From Agrococcus sp. ProA11 (lineage in GTDB: Bacteria > Actinomycetota > Actinomycetes > Actinomycetales > Microbacteriaceae): a DNA stretch of 64,000 bases. A program made the position numbers and the translations under genes. Shown piece by piece: positions 32,894-39,490 of the stretch. The stretch is taken from NCBI RefSeq assembly GCF_039880525.1, contig NZ_CP156989.1, forward strand, positions 2,418,001 to 2,482,000. The letters run 5' to 3'. Position 1 is the stretch's first letter. Each line of letters begins with the position of its first letter. Below the pieces are notes generated by a model, which did no database searches, was not told where the DNA came from, and worked only from the letters and a program-made list of their open reading frames with translations.

Positions 32894-33742
32894 ATGCGCG
32901 TCGAGCAGCTGGCCGGTCGCGGCGCCGTCGTGACCGGCGGCGGCGGTGGCATCGGCCGGTCCATCGCGCTCTCGCTCGCGCAGCAGGGCATGGATGTCGT
33001 GCTGGCCGACATCGAGCTGGAGTCCGCGGAGCGCGTCCGGGACGAGATCCGCGGACTCGGGCGGCGCGCGATCGCGGTGCGCACCGACGTGTCGCAGCAG
33101 GCGGACGTCGAGGCGCTCGCCGACGCCAGCTTCGACGCCTTCGGCGACATCGCCGTGCTCGTGAACAACGCGGGCGTCACCTGGCGCCCGTATCGCGCGA
33201 GCTGGGATGCCTCGACCGATGACTTCGCCTGGATCATGGCGGTGAACTTCTGGGGCGTGCTGCACGGGCATCGCGCGTTCGCGCCGCGGATGGGCCGCTC
33301 CGGCTTGCCATCGCACATCGTGAACACGGCGTCGCGCGCGGTGCTGCAGCCCATCCCCGGCCACGCCGCCTATACGGCGTCGAAGGCGGCGGTCGACGGA
33401 TTCTCGATGGCCGTGCGCGCCGAGTACGCGGCCGCCGGGCTGGACATCGGCGTGACGGTGCTCTTCCCCGGCCCCGTGCGCACCGACTTCGCCTCCAGCG
33501 AGCGGCTGCGCTCAGCCGATGAGCGAGCCGAGGCGCGCGGCGTCGTGCCGTGGACGACGTACACCGAGGGGCAGCCCTCGGACACCGGCGCGAGTGCGAG
33601 CGACGCGATCGACCCCGCGCTGGTCGGCCCCATGGTGGTGGACGCCATCGTGCACGACCGCGCGTACGTGCTGACGCATCCGCTCCCCTCGCACGTGACG
33701 GAGCGCGCGCGCATGCTCGCCGAGGCGGCAGCCACCCGCTGA
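32894..33742 (+). CDS. Short-chain dehydrogenase
   Basis: 282 aa. Seen: VVTGGGGGIGRSIA, ADIELE at strand 2, VLVNNAGVTWRPYRAS, NTASRAV, and YTASKAAVDGFSMAVRAEY. The C-terminus is extended by about 30 aa beyond classical SDRs. It follows the ALDH gene by 7 nt, so it is in the same operon. The substrate is unknown; oxidation or reduction of a side-chain alcohol is possible. Confidence 0.86.
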   Translation: MRVEQLAGRGAVVTGGGGGIGRSIALSLAQQGMDVVLADIELESAERVRDEIRGLGRRAIAVRTDVSQQADVEALADASFDAFGDIAVLVNNAGVTWRPYRASWDASTDDFAWIMAVNFWGVLHGHRAFAPRMGRSGLPSHIVNTASRAVLQPIPGHAAYTASKAAVDGFSMAVRAEYAAAGLDIGVTVLFPGPVRTDFASSERLRSADERAEARGVVPWTTYTEGQPSDTGASASDAIDPALVGPMVVDAIVHDRAYVLTHPLPSHVTERARMLAEAAATR

Positions 33743-33787
33743 CCCGCGCGCCCGCCCAGCCCCGCGCAGCCCGCCAGCCCGCCCGCC

Positions 33788-33847
33788 CGCGCGTGTCAGG
33801 TTGTTGCTGAGTTCGGGCCGCGACAGTGCAACAACCTGACACGCGCG
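33788..33847. repeat. Long inverted repeat, copy 1
   Basis: Perfect 20-bp arms CGCGCGTGTCAGGTTGTTGC (33788-33807) and its complement (33828-33847) around a 20-nt loop. A near copy lies at 38403-38456. It sits in the convergent gap between the SDR gene and the five-gene PIG-L operon. It is stable enough to act as a bidirectional terminator, but the sequence is shared with the second copy, which argues for a repeat family. Confidence 0.85.
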
Positions 33848-33910
33848 CGCCGGATGGGCGGGCGGAGCGAGCGAGGGGGCGCGGTGAGCGGGGTTGCGGC
33901 GCGCGCCTCG

Positions 33911-34051
33911 TCAGCCGACGATCAGCGTCCGGACGATGACGAAGGCGGAGACGATGGCCGCGGCGATGGCGGCCTGCACCAGCAGGTGGCGCTCGACCCG
34001 CTTGTCGCGCTCGATCTCCTGCTGCTCCGCCTCGAAGTCGAGCCCGCTCAT
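33911..34051 (-). CDS. 46-aa single-TM small protein coupled to the GT2 gene
   Basis: Starts MSGLDFEAEQQEIERDKRVE, then a hydrophobic segment AAIAAAIVSAFVIVRTLIV up to the C-terminus. ATG overlaps the stop of the glycosyltransferase gene (ATGA, 34048-34051), a strong sign that it is translated. Small membrane partners of processive GT2 enzymes are known (for example PgaD/IcaD with PgaC/IcaA); this could be an analogue, though no sequence likeness is claimed. Last gene of the five-gene operon. Confidence 0.68.
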   Translation of the reverse strand: MSGLDFEAEQQEIERDKRVERHLLVQAAIAAAIVSAFVIVRTLIVG

Positions 34052-35547
34052 GCCATCACCCGTCCTGTCTTCTCGGTCTTGTCCCAGACCATCGCAGCCC
34101 CCTGCGCCTCCTTGACGTAGGAGTCGAAGGTGATGGCGACGAGGATCGGCCCGTAGCCGAGCAGGTAGACGGTCATGGCCATCAGCCACTCTGGTGCGTT
34201 CGCCTCGTCGAGCTTCTTCACTCCCCAGGCGCCCAGGATGCACAGCGAGATCCACGCATAGATCGCGATGTACCAGATGTCGATGCCGGTCTCGGTCATC
34301 CGCAGGCCGAACAGCGAGGGCACCAGCTCGGTGAACAAGCCGGGGAAGAACGCTGAGAGCACGACGATCGTGAACAGCACACCGGGGAAGAGCACGACCT
34401 CGCGCCACGCGGTGCGCGTGATGCCGGGGTCGAGCATCGCGGCGAGCGTGATCGTGTAGATGCTGGCCGCGCCGACGACGATCCACATGGATCGGAAGAT
34501 GAACTCCGAGATCGGCGACTCCATCACGTAGAGCGAGATCAGCCCGATGGACGCCATGATCATGAACACCGGCAGCAGGTAGATGCCGAACCAGGCGAGC
34601 CCGAAGAAGATCGAGCCCAGCCGGTGCTCGCTCGAGGGCCGGAACCAGATGTCGCGGTAGCGCTTGGTGATCTGCACGTTGCCGCGCGCCCAGCGCAGCC
34701 GCTGCTTCCAGAGCGCGCCGACCCGCTGCGGCTCCTCGGCCAGCACCACCGCGAGCGGCTCGAACACGACGCGCTTGCCGGAAAGCTGGGTCTCGAAGGT
34801 CGTCACCGTGTCCTCGGCGAGCGAGCTCGTGTCGATCGCGCCGCCGAGATCCTCGATGTTGCGCCGCGTGTGCAGCTGCGCGCCGCCCGCCAGGCAAGTG
34901 ATGGCGCCGCCCACGTTCTGCGCGCGGCGGCTGCCGAGCTGGCCGAGGACGTACTCGAAGGAGACGAAGCGGCTGAGGTAGTTCTTGTCGGCGCTGCCCT
35001 CGCGGATGTAGGCGGTCACGGCGCCCACCTCGGGGTCGGCGAGGTGGCGCGTCATCTTGCGCAGCGAGTCCGGCAGGTAGATGACGTCGGCGTCCATGAT
35101 GAGGAGCGCCTCCATCCAGTCGTCGGCCATGACGTGGCGGATGCCGTGGTTGAGGGTGTGCGACTTGCCCTCGCCCCCGACCTCCCGGCGCAGGTGGAAG
35201 ACGGCACCCGGGTACTGCAGCGCCTTCGCCTGCACGACCTGGGGGGTGTCGTCGGTGGAGGCGTCGTCGACGACGTAGATGCGCAGGCGCCCGTCGGGAT
35301 ACTCGAGCCGCATGAGTCGGTCGATCGACTCGGCCAGCACGGCCCCTTCGTTCCAGGCGGGCACGATCACGGCGACGCGCGGGCTCGTCGGTGCGCTGCG
35401 CTTGAGGTGGTTGACGAATCCGTGCACGGGCACCAGCAGGAACTGGCTCGCCATCACGAACGCGGGCACCGCGCCGATGAGCACCATGGCGACGAGCACC
35501 ACCACGAGCACCGTTTCACCGATGTTCAGCCACTCCGCACCGGTCAT
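34048..35547 (-). CDS. Processive family 2 glycosyltransferase, membrane-bound
   Basis: 499 aa. N-terminal TM at about 12-38, GT-A domain with VIVPAWNEGAVLAESID, VVDDASTDDTP, DADVIYLPD (DxD), SLAEDTVTTFETQL (ED), and QRLRWARGN (QxxRW), followed by four or more TM segments in the C-terminal third. The DD/DxD/ED/QxxRW set defines cellulose/chitin/hyaluronan/PNAG synthase-like enzymes that polymerise and extrude a glycan. ATG overlaps the PHP gene stop by 4 nt. The product is unknown; a beta-linked amino-sugar polymer would fit the PIG-L deacetylase upstream. Confidence 0.9.
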   Translation of the reverse strand: MTGAEWLNIGETVLVVVLVAMVLIGAVPAFVMASQFLLVPVHGFVNHLKRSAPTSPRVAVIVPAWNEGAVLAESIDRLMRLEYPDGRLRIYVVDDASTDDTPQVVQAKALQYPGAVFHLRREVGGEGKSHTLNHGIRHVMADDWMEALLIMDADVIYLPDSLRKMTRHLADPEVGAVTAYIREGSADKNYLSRFVSFEYVLGQLGSRRAQNVGGAITCLAGGAQLHTRRNIEDLGGAIDTSSLAEDTVTTFETQLSGKRVVFEPLAVVLAEEPQRVGALWKQRLRWARGNVQITKRYRDIWFRPSSEHRLGSIFFGLAWFGIYLLPVFMIMASIGLISLYVMESPISEFIFRSMWIVVGAASIYTITLAAMLDPGITRTAWREVVLFPGVLFTIVVLSAFFPGLFTELVPSLFGLRMTETGIDIWYIAIYAWISLCILGAWGVKKLDEANAPEWLMAMTVYLLGYGPILVAITFDSYVKEAQGAAMVWDKTEKTGRVMA

Positions 35548-36266
35548 GCTGCTTCCTCCAGGATCGCGGCGACCCGCTCGTAGCGCCCGATGTCGTCGGC
35601 CGTGTGGCTGTCGGTGGATGCGACGAGGGCTGCGCCTGCGGTCCGTGCGGCGCGCACGGCGCGCGGGCTCGGGCATCCCCACTTCTCGTTGACCTCGATG
35701 CGGGTGCCGGTGCGCGCGGCCGCCTCGGCCCATGCGCGCAGCAGCTCGTCGTCGATGTCGCGCTCGTCGAGCCCGATCTTCGGCAGGATCGAGAACGGAT
35801 GCGCGAGCTGCGCGCCGCCTCCGGCGCGCTCCATGGCGGCGATGGTGGCACCGACCAGCGTGGCGACCGCATCGGCGGCGCTCAGGCCGTCGGCGAGTGC
35901 GGCAGCGGTGCGCGACGGGCTCCACGGCCCGTCCGGACCCGGGAACTGGTGGTCGGCGATCACGATGCCGTCGATGCCGCCGGGCCCGACGACCAGGTCG
36001 GCCGGGATGTCGAGGGTGCCCGACGCATCGAGGATCTTCGCCTCGACGCCGGTACGGACGGTCAGCGTGGGCGGCACGTCGAGCGCGCGCACGGCGGCGA
36101 GGAACTCCGGCACCCAGGTGGTGTCGACGCGCACGTGGTCGATCAGGCGGATCTCCCGCAGGCCGCGCGCGACGGCCGCGGCGACGTTCTCGGCGAGCGT
36201 GCTCTCGGCGTCGTCGGAGAAGGTCGAGTGGATGTGCCAGTCGCCGGCGAGCTCCGGGTGCGTCAT
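35544..36266 (-). CDS. PHP-domain metal-dependent hydrolase
   Basis: 240 aa. Seen: GDWHIHSTFSDDAESTLAENVAAAVARGLREIRLIDHV, VRTGVEAKILD, IVIADHQFPG, GGGAQLAHPFSILPKI, RIEVNEKWGCPSPRAV, and LVASTDSHTADDIGRYE. These match the metal-binding motifs of the PHP fold (histidinol phosphatase and phosphoesterase relatives). It is a stand-alone PHP protein, so phosphatase or phosphodiesterase activity is likely. It overlaps both neighbours by 4 nt, so its job belongs with the ATP-grasp and GT2 enzymes. Confidence 0.86.
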   Translation of the reverse strand: MTHPELAGDWHIHSTFSDDAESTLAENVAAAVARGLREIRLIDHVRVDTTWVPEFLAAVRALDVPPTLTVRTGVEAKILDASGTLDIPADLVVGPGGIDGIVIADHQFPGPDGPWSPSRTAAALADGLSAADAVATLVGATIAAMERAGGGAQLAHPFSILPKIGLDERDIDDELLRAWAEAAARTGTRIEVNEKWGCPSPRAVRAARTAGAALVASTDSHTADDIGRYERVAAILEEAA

Positions 36267-37237
36267 CGCACGGCCTCGGTCCCGGCCAGGATCTCGCTGG
36301 TCGCGACGAACACGTCCTCCAGGTAGCGGACGTTCGCGATCTCTGCGAACGGCACGCGCTCTGGTACCGGGCGGCCGAGCGCGAGGTCGATGGCGAGCGA
36401 CGGCATGTCGACACCAGCTGCGATCGTCAGGGGCATCGAGCCGGGGAAGCGCGGGTTGATCTCGAGCAGCGCCGGCTCGCCGGTGGTGGCGTAGCGCAGC
36501 TGCACGTTGCAGACGCCGACGATCCCGGCGGCCGCGGCGCAGGCCTCGGCCGTGCGCTCCAGCTCGTCGCGGTGCACGGTGCGGCCGGCGATCGCGATCC
36601 CGGAGTCGACGCGCGCGCGCAGGCGCGGCACGGCGGCGATCGCGGTGCCGTCGGCGCCCATGAGCACGTCGACCGAGAACTCCTCGCCGGGCAGGTTCTC
36701 CTGGATGATCCAGGCGTCATCGCGCGGCTCCGCCTCGAGTGCGGCGCGGTCGTCGACCAGGTGCACCCCGCGCGAGCCGGCGCCGCTGCGCGGCTTCACG
36801 ATCACCGGGAAGGTCCAGTCGACGGCCACGCCCGCGTCGTCGAGCACCGCGGTCTGCGGCACGCGCGCGTGCGGGGCGCACGCCTGCACGAGCAGCCACT
36901 TGTCGAGGCAGGTGCGCAGCGCGGCCTCGGACGGCGCCGCCAGCACGGCCCCGAGCGCATCCCGCTCGGCGCTCAGCGGCACGAGCTCGACGTCGACGGT
37001 CGAGACGACCACGTCGATCCCATCGACGGCGACGAGCGCGCTGACAGCATCCACGAATCCGGGGGCCTTGCCCGGCGGCACGATGCGCCGATGCTCGGCG
37101 TCGACCAGGTAGAGGCCGCTCGCCCAGCCGTCCATGTCGGCGGCGAAGACCTCCAGGTCACCGCGCTGCAACAGGGAGCGGATGACGGCGACGCCGGCTG
37201 CTCCGCCCGCTCCGGTTACGAGCACTCGGGTCGTCAT
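36263..37237 (-). CDS. ATP-grasp ligase (CarB/PylC-like)
   Basis: 324 aa. Pre-ATP-grasp Rossmann-like domain: MTTRVLVTGAGGAAGVAVIRSLL, followed by AADMDGWASGLYLVDAEHRRIVPPGKAPGFVDAV. ATP-grasp core: CLDKWLLVQACA, TFPVIVKPRSGAGSRGVHLV, QENLPGEEFSVDVL, ALLEINPRFPGSMPLTIAAG with metal-binding E and N. Such enzymes join a carboxylate to an amine through an acyl phosphate. The substrate is unknown. Start at 37237 overlaps the receiver-deacetylase stop by 4 nt and leaves its stop overlapping the PHP start. Confidence 0.88.
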   Translation of the reverse strand: MTTRVLVTGAGGAAGVAVIRSLLQRGDLEVFAADMDGWASGLYLVDAEHRRIVPPGKAPGFVDAVSALVAVDGIDVVVSTVDVELVPLSAERDALGAVLAAPSEAALRTCLDKWLLVQACAPHARVPQTAVLDDAGVAVDWTFPVIVKPRSGAGSRGVHLVDDRAALEAEPRDDAWIIQENLPGEEFSVDVLMGADGTAIAAVPRLRARVDSGIAIAGRTVHRDELERTAEACAAAAGIVGVCNVQLRYATTGEPALLEINPRFPGSMPLTIAAGVDMPSLAIDLALGRPVPERVPFAEIANVRYLEDVFVATSEILAGTEAVR

Positions 37238-38319
37238 GGTCGTTCTCCACTGGTCGTCTCGAATGCGCCGCCGAGCTGGTCGCGGCCGCGGTGTGCGTGC
37301 TCCGACGCAGCCTCGATACCGCGCGCATCGCGGATCATCTCGAGCGGCTCGACGTGCGTGCCGGTGCCGAAGCGCGACCAATAGCGTGCGGTTGCCCGCA
37401 CCAGGTCGGGTGCGAGGTAGTTGCGGATGCCGCTCTGCGACGCGAAGCTCTCCAGCAGCCGGAGCTTCGCATCGACGTAGCCGTCGATCGAGACGAAGCG
37501 GGTCGGCGCGAACCCGATGGTCGCGGATGGGCTCTGGTAGCAGCCGACCTGGGCCACGTTGCGCGTCGCGACCATGGCGGCTTCGTGCACGGCGCGGTGA
37601 TCCTGGTGCCGGTCGTTGCGGGAGTGCACGTAGACCGTCGTCGGCAGCACTTCGGCGACCACACGCTCGATGATGCCGACGGTCGGGTCGGAGTTCGAGA
37701 TGGCGGTGTCGGTCAGATCCTTCAGGAACAGTCGCGCGCCCAGCAGCTCGGCTGCCGCGAGCGACTCGTGCTGCCGGTCGTCGGCGCTGCCGCCGCGCGC
37801 CCCGCGGGAGAGCGTGAGGATCGTGATCGGGTCGCCCGCCGCCGCGTGTGCGGCCAGTGTGCCGCCGACGCCGATCTCGACGTCATCCGGGTGCGCGCCG
37901 ATGGCCAGCACCGATCGCGCGACGCGCGCTGCCCGCTTGCGCCGGGCCGCGAGGCCGAGGCGTTCGACCGCGGCGATCAGGTCGGCCGATGACAGCGGCT
38001 TCTGCAGGAATTCGTCGGCGCCGGCGCGCAGGGCGGTCACCGCATACGTGACCGAGCCGTGCGCGGTCATCAGGATGATGGGCAAGTGCGGGTCGAGGTC
38101 GCGAGCGGTGGTGATCAGGTCGAGGCCGCTGCCGCCGGGCATCTCGATGTCGGTGACGACCACATCGGGCGCGAACTCGCGCATCTCCTCGACGAAGCCG
38201 ACGACGCTCGGCATCCGTCGCACCTCGCAGCCGAGCCGTCGCTCGAGCACGGTCACCACGAGCATGGCGACGTCGTCGTCGTCCTCCAGGACGAGGACGC
38301 GGAGCGGGGGAGACGTCAT
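37234..38319 (-). CDS. Response-regulator receiver fused to PIG-L deacetylase
   Basis: 361 aa from MTSPPLRVLVLEDDDD. Residues 6-120 are a CheY-like receiver: acidic pocket at 12-15, phospho-acceptor Asp57 (VVVTDIEMPGGSG), Thr85, and Lys107 in LQKPL. Residues 135-345 are a PIG-L/LmbE domain: AIGAHPDDVEIGVGG (142-152) and the zinc motif RHQDHRAVHEA (His238/His241). There is no DNA-binding output domain, so phosphorylation would act directly on a zinc N-deacetylase. First gene of the operon. No kinase is encoded in the window. ATG at 38319 has no clear ribosome site; a palindrome sits right before it. Confidence 0.9.
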   Translation of the reverse strand: MTSPPLRVLVLEDDDDVAMLVVTVLERRLGCEVRRMPSVVGFVEEMREFAPDVVVTDIEMPGGSGLDLITTARDLDPHLPIILMTAHGSVTYAVTALRAGADEFLQKPLSSADLIAAVERLGLAARRKRAARVARSVLAIGAHPDDVEIGVGGTLAAHAAAGDPITILTLSRGARGGSADDRQHESLAAAELLGARLFLKDLTDTAISNSDPTVGIIERVVAEVLPTTVYVHSRNDRHQDHRAVHEAAMVATRNVAQVGCYQSPSATIGFAPTRFVSIDGYVDAKLRLLESFASQSGIRNYLAPDLVRATARYWSRFGTGTHVEPLEMIRDARGIEAASEHAHRGRDQLGGAFETTSGERP

Positions 38320-38321
38320 TT

Positions 38322-38334
38322 GTAGCCAGGCTAC
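38322..38334. promoter_or_regulatory. Palindrome just before the receiver-PIG-L start
   Basis: GTAGCC-A-GGCTAC, 13 bp with perfect arms, 2 nt from the start codon, occupying the place where a ribosome-binding site would be. It could be an operator or an mRNA hairpin. Confidence 0.4.
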
Positions 38335-38402
38335 CGGTTCAAATCTGCGCAATCCGCTATATTTCCGACCCTGTCTCGCCCTGAAGCCCCCTCCTGTGCG
38401 GC

Positions 38403-38456
38403 GCGTGTCAACTTGTTGCAGTTCTGCGGCGCAGGGACAGCAACAACCTGACACGC
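38403..38456. repeat. Long inverted repeat, copy 2
   Basis: GCGTGTCAACTTGTTGC (38403-38419) and GCAACAACCTGACACGC (38440-38456), 15 of 17 positions paired, 20-nt loop. It is a near copy of the repeat at 33788-33847, with loops of equal length and a shared AGTTC. It lies between the oleD stop and the five-gene operon start. Confidence 0.82.
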
Positions 38457-38493
38457 GTCGGCTGGCCCCGCGGGGGCGGGGCGGGGGGGGCGG

Positions 38494-39459
38494 CTAGGCG
38501 TAGTGGGCGGCGAGGCGGCGCAGGCCCTCGTCGATCGTGACCGTCGGCGCCCAGTCGAGCGCGGCGCGCGTCTCGCGCTGGTCGAACCAGTGCGCGGTCG
38601 AGAGCTGCTCGGCGAGGAAGCGCGTCATGGGCGGCTCGTCGCTGCCCGGGCGGATCGCCCAGACGCGCTCGACGGCCGAGCCGGCCGCGCGCGCGAGACC
38701 GGCGGGGATGCTGCGGCGCGGCACCGGCACGCCTGCGGCCAGGCAGATGCCCGCGAGGATGTCGGCGACCGGCCGGGGCTCGCCGTTGGTGACGACGTAG
38801 GCCTTGCCGTGGGCGGCATCCGCTCGGTGCAGTGCGGCGACGATCGCGCTGGCCGCGTTGTCGACGTAGGTGGTGTCGATGAGTGCGCGTCCGCCGCTCA
38901 GCAGCGGCACGCGGCCGCGCCGGGCGCGCTCCACGACGCGCTCGATGAGCTGCGTGTCGCCCGGACCCCAGACGATGTGCGGGCGCACGGCCAGCACGTG
39001 CATGGTCTCGGTGTCGCGCTCGAGCGCGAGCAGCTCGGCGGCGGCCTTGGTGCGGGCGTAGTCGCCGCGCGCGTGCTCGGGCGATGCGGGCTCGGCGCCC
39101 ACGCCCGCGAGCGACGAGCCGGTGTGCGCGACCGAGGGCGAGGAGACCTGCACGAAGCGCGCGACGCCCGCACGCTCGGCGGCATCCAGCAGCGTGCGCG
39201 TGCCCTCGACGTTCACGCGGCGGAAGTCGTCGGGGTCGCCCGCGAGCGACACCTTCGCCGCGAGGTGCACGACGCCCTCGACGCCCTCCATGGCGAGCGC
39301 CACGTGCGTCGGGTCGGCGACCGAGCCCAGCACATCCGTCGCGCCTGGCACGCTCGAGGGGCGCCGCTGCAGCGTGCGCACCTCGTGGCCGGCGTCGACG
39401 AGCGCCGCCGCGACGGCGCGGCCGAGGAAGCCGGAGGCGCCGGTTGCGAGCACCCTCAC
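38494..39459 (-). CDS. oleD: OleD-like NAD(P)-dependent 3-hydroxy/2-alkyl ketoacid reductase
   Basis: 321 aa extended SDR. Seen: VLATGASGFLGRAVAAAL, VVHLAAKVSLAGDPDDFRRVNVEGTRTLLDAA, VQVSSPSVAH, YARTK (catalytic Tyr and Lys), VRPHIVWGPGDTQLIERVVERA, and DTTYVDNAASAIVAALH. OleD reduces the 2-alkyl-3-ketoacyl product of OleA to the 2-alkyl-3-hydroxy acid. Identity rests on the neighbouring oleA and oleBC genes. 31 nt after oleBC on the same strand. Confidence 0.88.
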   Translation of the reverse strand: MRVLATGASGFLGRAVAAALVDAGHEVRTLQRRPSSVPGATDVLGSVADPTHVALAMEGVEGVVHLAAKVSLAGDPDDFRRVNVEGTRTLLDAAERAGVARFVQVSSPSVAHTGSSLAGVGAEPASPEHARGDYARTKAAAELLALERDTETMHVLAVRPHIVWGPGDTQLIERVVERARRGRVPLLSGGRALIDTTYVDNAASAIVAALHRADAAHGKAYVVTNGEPRPVADILAGICLAAGVPVPRRSIPAGLARAAGSAVERVWAIRPGSDEPPMTRFLAEQLSTAHWFDQRETRAALDWAPTVTIDEGLRRLAAHYA

Positions 39460-39490
39460 CGGCGGCTCCCGGTGCTGCTCGAGCGCGTGA

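Noticed and set aside
30116-33354. Very long minus-strand open frames across the Fe-ADH and ALDH genes
   Set aside because: They are Arg/Asp/His-rich shadow translations with no domain motifs, lying opposite genes with clear catalytic residues.
34048-36414. Single 788-codon frame joining the GT2 gene with sequence across the PHP and ATP-grasp genes
   Set aside because: The N-terminal half is a shadow of the PHP gene; GT2 motifs begin after the ATG at 35547, which overlaps the PHP stop.
33788-38456. Composite transposon bounded by the two long inverted repeats
   Set aside because: There is no transposase between or beside them and no flanking direct repeats; kept only as a bracketing observation.
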